A DNA stretch of 64,000 bases from assembly GCA_049673305.1 (NCBI GenBank), contig JBATXM010000290.1, forward strand, positions 94,442 to 158,441, written 5' to 3'. The DNA comes from GCA-003244245 sp049673305 (GTDB taxonomy: Bacteria; Actinomycetota; Actinomycetes; Mycobacteriales; Pseudonocardiaceae). The translations under genes and the position numbers were made by a program. Below the pieces are notes generated by a model. The model searched no databases, was not told the DNA's origin, and saw only the letters and a list, made by a program, of their open reading frames with translations. Shown piece after piece: positions 45,281 through 53,723 of this stretch. Position 1 is the stretch's first letter. Each line of letters begins with the position of its first letter.

Positions 45281-46535
45281 CACGCCGCACGCCTCGGGTA
45301 GCACTGGCGAGCGCTGGGCTCAGGGCTTGCGCCACGGCTTGTGCCATGGCCAAGCCTAACGTGACGGGAACGGCGTTACCGAGCTGGCGCATCTGTTCTC
45401 CACGGGGACCGGACAGCCGCCAGGTATCAGGAAACGTCATGGCGCGGGCCACCTCCCGCACGGTCATGTACCGGATGCCACCATCATCACGACGCAGCAC
45501 GGACTCGCCACCAGGAACGCCATGGACCCCGGCCTTGACAGTCTTCGCCGGTCGATCAAGGTCATTGGGGGTGTGGCCGGGATACTGGCGGGCGCCGGGC
45601 CAGCCGTAGTGATGCAGCCAATGGGGATGCTCGACGCGATCCCCGAGTGGTTCAGGGAGGTCCCCGACGGCGTCGCGCAGGGTGCGCCACCGAGCCAAAC
45701 CATCATGGGGAACGGCACGCATGGTCAGGTCTAGACCGCGGTGGGGAAGATGGTGCTGCGCCCAGTACGAGCCGTCTATCTGCGCCTGGCGCAGAGCATC
45801 GCTGGAGTGGGTGGGTGCGGGGAATGTCCACTCATCCAGGCCGAGGTCACGGCGGAACGCCACGACGAACACCCGCCACCGTACCTGGGGAACTCCGTAA
45901 TCAGCGGCGTTGACCAGGAGGTACCGCACGTCGTATCGCTCGGTTGGCTCGCCCTGGACACGCAGCGCCCTGATGAGACGGGCGTCGTGGTGATCCCAGA
46001 CCTCTCCGTCCACCCGCCTTTCGAACGGCGCTGCCAACTCACGCAGGATGTAGTCGTAGTAGGGCTTGAACGAGGGACGCAGCAGCCCCTTGACGTTCTC
46101 CGCGATCACCGCTCGGGGTCGGGTCTGGCGCACGCACCGAAACAGCTCCGGCCAGAGGTTGCGCGGATCGTCGTATCCCTTGTGCACGCCGCCGAAGCTC
46201 CACGGCTGGCAGGGCACGCCACCGGCCACCACATCCACCCGGCCCTCCCAGCGCCGGAAGTTGATCTCACGGACATCACCCTCGATCAGTGGCCACGGAT
46301 CAGCGAGCGTGGCGGGCTCCGGGGCGTCCGCACCGTAGCGAACCGCGCCATTGACGCGCAGCGTCTGCGCTGATCGTGGCTCCACCTCGTTGACCAGCAG
46401 GTGGCGGAACCCGGCTTCGTGCATCGCCCGGGCCAGCCCGCCGCCACCGGTGAAGAGCTCGATACTGGTGCCCACCTCCCCGGTCGGCGACGGGTGCGAA
46501 GCTGATGGCTGGGCCCTTCCAGCAGCGACGGTCAT
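45270..46535 (-). CDS. DNA (cytosine-5) methyltransferase
   Basis: A 421-aa C5-methylase. Motif I is ELFTGGGGLARAMHEAGF, motif IV GGVPCQPWSFGG with the catalytic Cys, motif VI AENVKGLL, motif VIII QVRWRVFVVAF, and motif X QLGNAVPV. The variable target-recognition region lies between motifs VIII and IX (about 240-340). Divergent by 103 bp from the Eco29kI-like nuclease and overlapping vsr, it forms a type II restriction-modification locus. If the nuclease assignment holds, the target would be CCGCGG; that is inference. Confidence 0.94.
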   Translation of the reverse strand: MTVAAGRAQPSASHPSPTGEVGTSIELFTGGGGLARAMHEAGFRHLLVNEVEPRSAQTLRVNGAVRYGADAPEPATLADPWPLIEGDVREINFRRWEGRVDVVAGGVPCQPWSFGGVHKGYDDPRNLWPELFRCVRQTRPRAVIAENVKGLLRPSFKPYYDYILRELAAPFERRVDGEVWDHHDARLIRALRVQGEPTERYDVRYLLVNAADYGVPQVRWRVFVVAFRRDLGLDEWTFPAPTHSSDALRQAQIDGSYWAQHHLPHRGLDLTMRAVPHDGLARWRTLRDAVGDLPEPLGDRVEHPHWLHHYGWPGARQYPGHTPNDLDRPAKTVKAGVHGVPGGESVLRRDDGGIRYMTVREVARAMTFPDTWRLSGPRGEQMRQLGNAVPVTLGLAMAQAVAQALSPALASATRGVRRGDK

Positions 46536-46638
46536 GGCGGGCGAAAATCTACCGCGGGACTCAGACAGTTCTGGGCTGCGACTCGCTGGTGCGGTGGGCC
46601 GAGTGCGGCAGCCAAGGTGGCGGCTCTACCGTCGCGTC

Positions 46639-47517
46639 GTGATCTCGCCACAGCCGTTCGGCGCCGCAGCCGACTTCAAACTCAGTATCACCCAGGCGCT
46701 GGCTGATCAGCTCGCGGAGCGGTTGTGGCCACTACGTCCAGCCCCGCTGAGCGAGAACTCGCTGGCGCAGGTGGAGAACCGGCCAGGAGTGTACGAGCTG
46801 TTCCTCGCGGACCAGCGGGTGTACGTCGGCAAGGCGAGTAGGTCGCTGCCAGCGCGGCTGCGCAATCACGCCCGCAAGCTCTCCGGTCGCACCGGCCTTT
46901 CGCTGGCCACCGTGAGCTTCATCTGCCTGTATGTCGATGAGGATCTCGAAGCGGCGGCCCCCGAGACCTTGTTGATCAAAAAATATCGGGACGTGGGTGG
47001 GTCACCATGGAACACCAACGGTTTCGGCAACAAGGATCCCGGTCGGCGCCGCGACACCAGTGAGATCACCGCCGACCACTTCGACGCCCTCTACCCGATC
47101 GACATCAACGCCACCGTGGAACTCACGCCCGGTGCGTGGCGGCTCGACGAACTCCTCGCCGAGGTCAAGGCACAGTTGCCCTACAACCTCCGCTACGAAC
47201 GCACCAGCGCAGCCGCTCGCCAGCACTACCAGGCCACACTCCACGTCGAGTCACCAGCGCCGAGCGCCCGACAACTCGCCGAACTCGTCCTCACCGCCCT
47301 GCCCGCCGGGTGGCAACTCACCGTCCTGCCCGGCTACGCCATCCTCTACCAGGAGACCATCGACTACCAGACCGCGCTCGCGTGGTGGCGAAGCACCACC
47401 ACCGGCGCGGTGGAGACACCTGGTCCCGCTCACACCGCGCCACCCGCCAACAATCAACTCCTGTTCAGCGAAGAGCCAGCAGACGACGATGATCCCGAGG
47501 ACATTTCACTACGGTAG
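46639..47517 (+). CDS. GIY-YIG restriction endonuclease, Eco29kI-like
   Basis: A 292-aa nuclease. The GIY-YIG core is GVYELFLADQRVYVGKA near residue 50, followed by SLPARLRNHARKLSGRTG, a pattern that matches the Eco29kI restriction family; the conserved NTNGFGNKDPG segment comes later. The frame is open upstream over the methylase, but GTG 46639 is the first start outside it. It would cut unmethylated target sites. The C-terminal 120 residues are less familiar and end in an acidic tail. An intact pair with the methylase suggests a functional system. Confidence 0.8.
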   Translation: MISPQPFGAAADFKLSITQALADQLAERLWPLRPAPLSENSLAQVENRPGVYELFLADQRVYVGKASRSLPARLRNHARKLSGRTGLSLATVSFICLYVDEDLEAAAPETLLIKKYRDVGGSPWNTNGFGNKDPGRRRDTSEITADHFDALYPIDINATVELTPGAWRLDELLAEVKAQLPYNLRYERTSAAARQHYQATLHVESPAPSARQLAELVLTALPAGWQLTVLPGYAILYQETIDYQTALAWWRSTTTGAVETPGPAHTAPPANNQLLFSEEPADDDDPEDISLR

Positions 47518-47573
47518 CCGCTCGCGCGCCACCTCAGGTGCCGCGCGCTGGTCGCGAAGGACAGGAGTCGATC

Positions 47574-47960
47574 ATGGGGTGGTACCTGAAGGTGCTTCGC
47601 CAGTACGCCGATTTCACCGGCCGCGCCCGGCGGAAGGAATACTGGATGTTCGTGCTGGTCAACACGGTCATAGCGGTGCTGCTCGCCGTCCTCGACAGCG
47701 CGCTCTCGCTTCCCAGGGTGCTCACGACCGGCCCACTCGGCCTGATCTACTCGCTGGCCGTGTTGCTGCCGAGCCTGGCCGTGGGCGCCCGCCGGCTGCA
47801 CGACACCGGCCGCAGTGCCTGGTGGCTGCTGATCGGCATCATCCCGTTGATCGGCACGATCGTGCTCATCGTGTTCTTCGTCACCGACGGCGAAAGACAG
47901 CCAAACATCTACGGACCAGACCCGAAAGCCATCCCGGGTGAGGCTGCTGTTCTCACCTAG
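47574..47960 (+). CDS. DUF805 membrane protein
   Basis: A 128-aa DUF805 protein with three to four membrane helices, shown by the N-terminal QYADFTGRARRKEYWMF and the central GARRLHDTGRSAWWLL. Function unknown. ATG 47574 has an AGGAG 8 nt upstream. It is followed by 195 bp with no gene but with the paired hairpins at 48004-48078. Confidence 0.92.
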   Translation: MGWYLKVLRQYADFTGRARRKEYWMFVLVNTVIAVLLAVLDSALSLPRVLTTGPLGLIYSLAVLLPSLAVGARRLHDTGRSAWWLLIGIIPLIGTIVLIVFFVTDGERQPNIYGPDPKAIPGEAAVLT

Positions 47961-48003
47961 AGCGTGTCCCGTAGATCACTGACCACTGTGGGTGCGCTAT
48001 GTA

Positions 48004-48078
48004 CGCCGAGTTCGACAGTGGGGCTGTTGGGAGGCCGCCCAGCGACTCTCCTGTCGAACTCGGCGACAGGAGAGTCGC
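48004..48078. promoter_or_regulatory. two mutually exclusive perfect hairpins
   Basis: Hairpin A: CGCCGAGTTCGACAG (48004-48018) with its exact complement 48051-48065. Hairpin B: GCGACTCTCCTGTCG (48042-48056) with its exact complement 48064-48078, 7-nt loop. Both have perfect 15-bp stems, and they share 48051-48056 and 48064-48065, so only one can form. This is the layout of an attenuator or other RNA switch. It sits 77 bp before the XRE gene at 48156. A mobile repeat is the alternative. Confidence 0.6.
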
Positions 48079-48155
48079 GAGATGTTTTGAGCGTTGCAGG
48101 GGTTGCAAGCAATTGCTCGATCGTGTAGTGTCTGGAGCGCCTCGCAGGGTGCATA

Positions 48156-49013
48156 ATGCGTCCCATGTCCGGAAACTCCCAGACGTCGATTCGTTCCCGT
48201 CAGGTCGCCGCTGAGCTGCGCACGATACGGGAGCATGCGGGTCTGTCCGGCGCGGAGGTGGCCAAGCTCATGGGCATGTCGCCCAGCAAGATCAGTCGGA
48301 TCGAGACCGGGATCACCGGCCTGCAGATCGAGGACGTCGCCGCGCTGCTGGGCCTCTACAAAGTGCCCGCCGCCACCCGCGATGAGCTGCTCGACCTGGT
48401 GCGCCGCTCGGAGGAACGCGGCTGGTGGACCCGCCAACCCGGGTTGCCCAAGCTGTGGCGCAGCCTGATCGACTTCGAAGCCAGGGCCACCCGAGTGCAG
48501 AACTACGAGGCGACGTTCGTACCGGGGCTGGTGCAGACCGCAGAGTACGCCCGCGCAGTCATCCAAGGCATCGCGCCCGCCATCACCCCCGTTGAGCTGG
48601 ACAATCTGGTGGCTGCCCGGATGGCCCGCCAAACACTGCTCACCCGGGCTGACGCCCCGCAGTTCTGCGCGGTGGTGGACGAGGGGGCGCTGCGCCGGCC
48701 GATCGGTGCGCCCGGGGTGATGCGCCGGCAACTGCAGCACCTGCGGGGGGTGGCCGAGCAGCCGCACGTGCTGTTGCGGGTGGTGCCGCTGGCGGCCGGC
48801 GCGCACGCCGGGCTGCGCGGGTCGTTCGTGATCCTGGAGTTCGCCGAAGAACCGGTGCTGGTGTTCGTAGAAAACCAAAGCATCGGGCTGTTCCTGGAGG
48901 AAGAGGTTGATCTCGCGTCCTACCGGCTGGCTTTGGGGAATATACTGCACGCAGCCCTTGCACCCGCTGCAACGATTGAGTTGATCATCCAGATCGCCAC
49001 CGAGCTCGGTTGA
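48156..49013 (+). CDS. XRE-family regulator with DUF5753 domain
   Basis: A 285-aa paralogue in type of the 10308 gene. The helix-turn-helix spans about residues 12-70 (SGAEVAKLMGMSPSKISRIE), then the DUF5753 domain to the C terminus (VQNYEATFVPGLVQTAEYA is its typical opening). A second ATG at 48165 is equally possible. A DUF397 gene follows after 48 bp rather than overlapping. The hairpins at 48004-48078 may control its leader. Confidence 0.9.
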   Translation: MRPMSGNSQTSIRSRQVAAELRTIREHAGLSGAEVAKLMGMSPSKISRIETGITGLQIEDVAALLGLYKVPAATRDELLDLVRRSEERGWWTRQPGLPKLWRSLIDFEARATRVQNYEATFVPGLVQTAEYARAVIQGIAPAITPVELDNLVAARMARQTLLTRADAPQFCAVVDEGALRRPIGAPGVMRRQLQHLRGVAEQPHVLLRVVPLAAGAHAGLRGSFVILEFAEEPVLVFVENQSIGLFLEEEVDLASYRLALGNILHAALAPAATIELIIQIATELG

Positions 49014-49061
49014 CCCGGCGGGCCGCATCGGCTGTACGACCCGATGGGAGAGGAGCCCGGG

Positions 49062-49265
49062 ATGCCTGTGCTGGATCTTAGCGGCGCCCGCTGGCACAAG
49101 AGCAGCCACAGCAGCGACGTCGCGAACTGCGTCGAGCTGGCCGTCGCCGGCCCGGTGATCGCCCTGCGCGACTCCAAGAACCCCGCCGGCGGTGTGCTGG
49201 CCTTTTCCCCACCCGCTTGGAGGGCCTTCACCGCCGCGCTACGCAAGGGCGCACTCGACCACTAA
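49062..49265 (+). CDS. DUF397 small partner protein
   Basis: A 67-aa DUF397 protein: ARWHKSSHSSDVANCVELA and RDSKNPAGG are diagnostic. ATG 49062 follows GAGAGGAG by 7 nt and is chosen over GTG- or ATG-starts further up. It pairs with the XRE gene just upstream. A small hairpin, CTGCC TTC GGCAG at 49290-49302, lies between it and the convergent pcnA gene and may end both transcripts. Confidence 0.9.
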   Translation: MPVLDLSGARWHKSSHSSDVANCVELAVAGPVIALRDSKNPAGGVLAFSPPAWRAFTAALRKGALDH

Positions 49266-49323
49266 CCCGCCTCGAGGTTGCACCATCCGCTGCCTTCGGC
49301 AGAGCCTCAGTGCACTATGCCCC

Positions 49324-50835
49324 TTACTCAGGTAGGTTCTCCTGGGCCCAGCGGCGCAGTTCGGCCTCGGCCTCCTCGCGGGACAGCGGACCGCGGTCCA
49401 AGCGCAGCTCCTTGAGATGTCGCCAGGCCTGGCCGACCAGCGGACCCGGCGGCAACCCGAGCAGCTCCATGATGGCGTTACCGTCGAGGTCCGGGCGCAC
49501 CGCGGCCAGGTTCTCCTGCGCGCGGATCCGCTCGATGCGCTGCTCCAGATCGTCATACGTGCGCTGCAGCGCGATTGCCTTGCGACGGTTGCGGGTCGTG
49601 CAGTCGGCCCGAACGAGTTTGTGCAGCTGCGGCAACAGCTCACCTGCGTCGGTGACGTAGCGGCGCACCGCGGAGTCGGTCCACTCGCCGCCGCCGTAAC
49701 CGTGAAACCGCAGGTGCAGGAACACCAGCGCGGCGACGTCCTCGACGACGTGGGTGGGGTAGCGCAGGGCGCGCAACCGCTTGCGGACCAGCTTGGCGCC
49801 GACGACCTCGTGATGGTGAAAGCTCACCCCGCCACCGGGCTCGTGCCGGCGGGTGGCTGGCTTGCCGATGTCGTGCAGCAACGCCGCCAGCCGCAGCACC
49901 AGGTCAGGCTTGCCGTCCTCCAGCGCGATCGCCTGCTGGAGCACCGTCAACGAATGCGTGTAGACGTCCTTGTGCTGGTGGTGCTCGTCGATCTCCAGAC
50001 GCATCGCGGGCACTTCGGGCAGCACGTGTTCGGCCAGCCCGGTGTCCACCATCAACTCGACACCGGCCCGAGGATCGGCCCCCAGCAGCAGCTTGGACAG
50101 CTCCGCGGACACCCGCTCGACGGTGATCCGACGGATTTCACCGGCCATCGCGCCCAGCGCCGTCCGGACCCGAGGGGCGAGGGTGAAGCCGAGTTGGGAG
50201 ACGAACCGAGCCGCGCGCAGCATCCGCAGCGGGTCGTCAGCGAACGATTCCTCCGGTGTCGCGGGGGTGTCCAGCTCGCGGCGAGCCAGCGCGGCCATCC
50301 CGTCGTGTGGGTCGACGAACCGGCCATGGCCGTGCAGCGGCAACTGGACGGCCATCGCGTTCACGGTGAAATCACGCCGGGCCAGGTCACCCTGCACGGT
50401 GTCGCCGAAGATGACGTCAGGGTTGCGCGACACCCGGTCGTAGCGGTCAGCCCGGTAGGTGGTGATCTCACACTGAATGCCGGCCCGCGTCGCGCCGACG
50501 GTGCCGAAGGCGATCCCGGTGTCCCATACAGCGTCCGCCCAGCCGGCCAGGATCTCGGTGATGGCGTCTGGGCGCGCGTCGGTGGTGAAGTCCAGGTCGC
50601 TGCCCAACCGGCCCAGGAGCGCGTCGCGCACGCTGCCGCCCACCAGGTACAGCGAATGGCCAGCCGCGGCGAACCGGGCGGCCAGCTCGTCAGCCAGCGG
50701 CGCAACCCGGAACAGCTCCACAATGGCATTCTGCTGGGCGAGAGCATTCTGGCGCGCGAGACTGACAGCGGGTACGCGATTTCCCAGCGCGGAAGGCAAA
50801 GACGGCACAGCGAGCGAGCTTAACTCCTTCGTCAC
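49324..50835 (-). CDS. pcnA: CCA tRNA nucleotidyltransferase
   Basis: A 503-aa class II nucleotidyltransferase (Rv3907c-like) that adds or repairs the CCA end of tRNAs. LVGGSVRDALLGRLGSDLDF supplies the GG and DxD catalytic motifs near residue 70; RDFTVNAMA and the RRLD-like region follow, and a C-terminal HD domain contains LLHDIGKP. GTG 50835 gives a normal N terminus and leaves 26 bp to the divergent nudix gene, so the promoters overlap. The pcnA-nudix-DUF6049 order is conserved near the end of many actinobacterial chromosomes close to the origin. Confidence 0.94.
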   Translation of the reverse strand: MTKELSSLAVPSLPSALGNRVPAVSLARQNALAQQNAIVELFRVAPLADELAARFAAAGHSLYLVGGSVRDALLGRLGSDLDFTTDARPDAITEILAGWADAVWDTGIAFGTVGATRAGIQCEITTYRADRYDRVSRNPDVIFGDTVQGDLARRDFTVNAMAVQLPLHGHGRFVDPHDGMAALARRELDTPATPEESFADDPLRMLRAARFVSQLGFTLAPRVRTALGAMAGEIRRITVERVSAELSKLLLGADPRAGVELMVDTGLAEHVLPEVPAMRLEIDEHHQHKDVYTHSLTVLQQAIALEDGKPDLVLRLAALLHDIGKPATRRHEPGGGVSFHHHEVVGAKLVRKRLRALRYPTHVVEDVAALVFLHLRFHGYGGGEWTDSAVRRYVTDAGELLPQLHKLVRADCTTRNRRKAIALQRTYDDLEQRIERIRAQENLAAVRPDLDGNAIMELLGLPPGPLVGQAWRHLKELRLDRGPLSREEAEAELRRWAQENLPE

Positions 50836-50861
50836 TGGCCTTCGCCGATACCATCGGCACC

Positions 50862-51377
50862 ATGCCCTCGCGCTCCAGCAGGTCCAGCCGTGACAGGGAC
50901 GCGCGCAAGGCACTGGGTCAGAACAGCGGCAAAGGCCGGGCCCCTCGGATGCGCACGGTGGCGGAGACCTCAGCGGGTGGGCTGGTGGTGGATACTGAGA
51001 CCGGGCGGGCCGCGGTGATCGGTCGGCTGGATCGGCGCGGTCGGCTGCTGTGGTCGCTGCCCAAGGGTCACGTCGAGCAGGGCGAGACCGTGGAGCAGGC
51101 GGCGGTGCGTGAGGTGGCCGAGGAGACCGGGATCGACAGCGCCGTGGTGGCCGCGCTGGGCAGCATCGATTACTGGTTTGTCACCGAGGACCGCCGGGTG
51201 CACAAGACAGTGCACCACTTCCTGCTGCGCGCGGTGGGTGGAGAGTTGTCCGATGCTGACGTCGAGGTCACCGAGGTGGCCTGGGTTCCGCTGGCTGACC
51301 TGCCGGCGCGATTGGCCTACGCCGACGAGCGCCGCCTGGTTCAGCGCGCCGCCACGATGCTCGCGGACTCCGCATGA
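50862..51377 (+). CDS. NUDIX hydrolase (Rv3908-like)
   Basis: A 171-aa Nudix protein with an intact Nudix box, GHVEQGETVEQAAVREVAEE then TGI. The basic N-terminal extension (about 30 residues, rich in Arg and Ser) is typical of this orthologue group. It hydrolyses a nucleoside diphosphate derivative, not known which. Conserved partner of pcnA and DUF6049. Confidence 0.92.
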   Translation: MPSRSSRSSRDRDARKALGQNSGKGRAPRMRTVAETSAGGLVVDTETGRAAVIGRLDRRGRLLWSLPKGHVEQGETVEQAAVREVAEETGIDSAVVAALGSIDYWFVTEDRRVHKTVHHFLLRAVGGELSDADVEVTEVAWVPLADLPARLAYADERRLVQRAATMLADSA

Positions 51378-51387
51378 CAACGGCGGC

Positions 51388-53640
51388 ATGAGGCGCTGGC
51401 TCGGCCGGGGCGCCACAGCCGTCCTCGTCGCGGTGCTGGGATTGCTGATGCCTGGCATTGCCGGTCTTGCCAGCATCGCCGCAGCGCAACCACAGCGGCT
51501 GAACGTGCTGGCTCGGCTTGAGCTGTCCAGTCTCGCACCTCGGGTGGTCACCGGCGCCAGCGCGCCGGTGCTCCAGGTGAGCGGGCGAGTCGTCAACATC
51601 AGCGATCGACCGATCACCACACTCGGAGTCCGGTTGCAGCGCGCCGCGCCGGTGAGCTCCGATGCGGCAGCGGCCCGGGCCCTGCAAGGACTCATCGAGG
51701 CGCTACAGGTCACCCGAGTCCAGTCGCTGCCTGGGGAGCTCGCCGCTGGCCAGAGCAGGCCATTCCAGCTGGAGGTGCCGCTGCGCGGGGCCGAGCTGAC
51801 GTCGTTGCAGATCAACGAACCGGGTGTGTACCCGATGGTGGTCACCCTGGGCGGCGAGTCGGACTCCGGCGGTCTCACGCGGCTGGCGTCGGCCCCGTTC
51901 CTGTTGCCGGTGCTCGGGATCCCCCCCGCCACCCCCGGCGACCCACCCGGGCCCCTGTTGCGCCGGCCCGCGCAGCCAGCACCGCTGACCGTGCTGTGGC
52001 CACTGGCGGCGGCGCCCGAGCGGCTACCGACCGGTCCCGGCGAGCCGATGCTGGTGCACAGTGACCGCGCCGGAACGGATCCGCTAGCCGCCGAGATCGC
52101 TCCCGGTGGGCGGCTGGACGGCTTGCTCGGTGCGCTCGAGCAGGTGGTGCCGCCAGGGTCACCGCTGGGCGCGGCGGTGTGCGTGGCGGTGGACCCGCTG
52201 CTGCTGGAGACCTTGGACGGGATGAGCCACGGCTACCAGGTGGCCTACCCCGGCGGGATCAGCGCGGGCACTGGCGCGCGGGATGCGCGGAGTTGGCTCG
52301 ATCGGTTGCGCGGTGCTGTGCAGGGTCGCTGCGTGCTGCCGCTGCCCTATGCTGATGCCGACCTGGTAGCGCTGTCCCGAGCCGGGCTCACGGACCTGGA
52401 GGCCCTGGCTACCAGCACCGGCGCGCGCCTGGTGAGCGAGCTACTCGGGGTGCAACCGCTGGCCGGGGTGAGCTGGCCGGCCGACGAGATGCTCGACGAG
52501 CGCACCCTGGCTGATCTCACCACACTCCAGACCCATGCCGTGCTGCTGGACCCTCGCGGCATCGTTTCCCAGCCGATCCTGCAACCGGCCCCCCTGCCGG
52601 TAGTTCCCCAGCCGCCCGCTAGCAACATCGCCAGCGATGTGGTGAGCCTGGTCAGTAGCTCGTCAAGTACCGCCGCCCCCGTCGGTCTCCTCATCGACCC
52701 GTTGCTGACTGGCGCGCTGGCTCGCGTCGACAGCCCGCTGTCCGTGCAGGACGGGCTCAGCGCACTGGTGTATCGGGCTGTTAGCGGCCGGCCGATCCTG
52801 CTGGTCCCGCCGCGCCGCTGGCAGGCTCCGGGTACCGAGGCCACCGCGCTGTTGAGCACTGCCCGGCAACTGCTGGCAGCTGGTTTTGTCACCCCTCGCG
52901 AGCTCTCCGCGCTGGCCACCATCCGTCCCAGCGGTTCCGCCGTGGCGGTGAGCTACCCGCCGCAGGCCAGCGCCGAGGAGATCCCGACACAGGTCACCGC
53001 CGTGCTTCAGCAGGATCGAGACGTCCTGCGCGACCTGCAGGTGGCCACCGTGCTGGATCCTGCCGCAAACCTCAGGCCCGCCGCCTTGCTCGACCCGCTG
53101 CGGCTCGGGCTGCTCCGTGGCGTGTCCAGCGCCTGGCGCGGAACGCCCAAGGCGGCCATGCTGGTCACCGCGCAGGACAGCGACCGGCTTGATGAGCTAC
53201 GCCGCTCGGTGCGGATCGTGCGCTCCCCCGGCCCCTACACCCTGGCCGCATCCGACTCCCCGCTGTTGATCACCGTAAGCAACGGGCTACCAGTCGGGAT
53301 GCAGGTGGCGCTGGACCTGTCGGAGACCGCCGGGCTGCGCGCCGGTGGAGTCGGGCTGCAACTGGTGCCGGCCCGCAGCACCCGGCAGCTGATCATCCCG
53401 GCGAAGGTGAGCCGGGCCGGTCAGTTCAGCGTCGATGCCCGGCTGAGTACCCCGGGCGGCACCCCGCTGGGCGAGCCGAGCACCCTACAGTTGCGCTCCA
53501 CCGCGTTCGGCACGGTGACCGTCGCGCTCACCGCGAGTGCCGGTGTCGCGCTGGTTGCGCTGGTGGCCCGCGCCATCGGGCGTCGAGTGCGCAGAACACG
53601 GCAAGCCAGCGATCATGTGACTGGCCTTGGAGAGCCGTAG
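51388..53640 (+). CDS. DUF6049 secreted/membrane protein (Rv3909-like)
   Basis: A 750-aa protein with a signal peptide (basic start, hydrophobic stretch to about residue 30, AAAQ site), a large outer region and a C-terminal membrane helix (about 715-735) with a basic cytoplasmic tail. The frame runs further upstream inside the nudix gene; ATG 51388 is the first with a signal peptide. Orthologues sit immediately before murJ in mycobacteria and are thought to belong to cell-wall export, but their function is not known. Here the next gene is a pseudokinase instead of murJ. Confidence 0.88.
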   Translation: MRRWLGRGATAVLVAVLGLLMPGIAGLASIAAAQPQRLNVLARLELSSLAPRVVTGASAPVLQVSGRVVNISDRPITTLGVRLQRAAPVSSDAAAARALQGLIEALQVTRVQSLPGELAAGQSRPFQLEVPLRGAELTSLQINEPGVYPMVVTLGGESDSGGLTRLASAPFLLPVLGIPPATPGDPPGPLLRRPAQPAPLTVLWPLAAAPERLPTGPGEPMLVHSDRAGTDPLAAEIAPGGRLDGLLGALEQVVPPGSPLGAAVCVAVDPLLLETLDGMSHGYQVAYPGGISAGTGARDARSWLDRLRGAVQGRCVLPLPYADADLVALSRAGLTDLEALATSTGARLVSELLGVQPLAGVSWPADEMLDERTLADLTTLQTHAVLLDPRGIVSQPILQPAPLPVVPQPPASNIASDVVSLVSSSSSTAAPVGLLIDPLLTGALARVDSPLSVQDGLSALVYRAVSGRPILLVPPRRWQAPGTEATALLSTARQLLAAGFVTPRELSALATIRPSGSAVAVSYPPQASAEEIPTQVTAVLQQDRDVLRDLQVATVLDPAANLRPAALLDPLRLGLLRGVSSAWRGTPKAAMLVTAQDSDRLDELRRSVRIVRSPGPYTLAASDSPLLITVSNGLPVGMQVALDLSETAGLRAGGVGLQLVPARSTRQLIIPAKVSRAGQFSVDARLSTPGGTPLGEPSTLQLRSTAFGTVTVALTASAGVALVALVARAIGRRVRRTRQASDHVTGLGEP

Positions 53641-53723
53641 GCTGGAGAATTGTCCGTAAGCGCCCAGGGCGTGCAGCGAAGACCCCAGGTGTCCGCGAAA
53701 AGCCCAGGAAAGGTGACATCACG

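Noticed and set aside
46351..46638. Upstream extension of the Eco29kI-like nuclease
   Set aside because: It overlaps the methylase N terminus on the other strand and contains no nuclease-like residues; GTG 46639 is the first sensible start.
53641..53723. Possible remnant of murJ between DUF6049 and the pseudokinase
   Set aside because: Only 83 bp, with no hydrophobic segment in any frame; the pseudokinase has its own ribosome site, so no remnant can be claimed.
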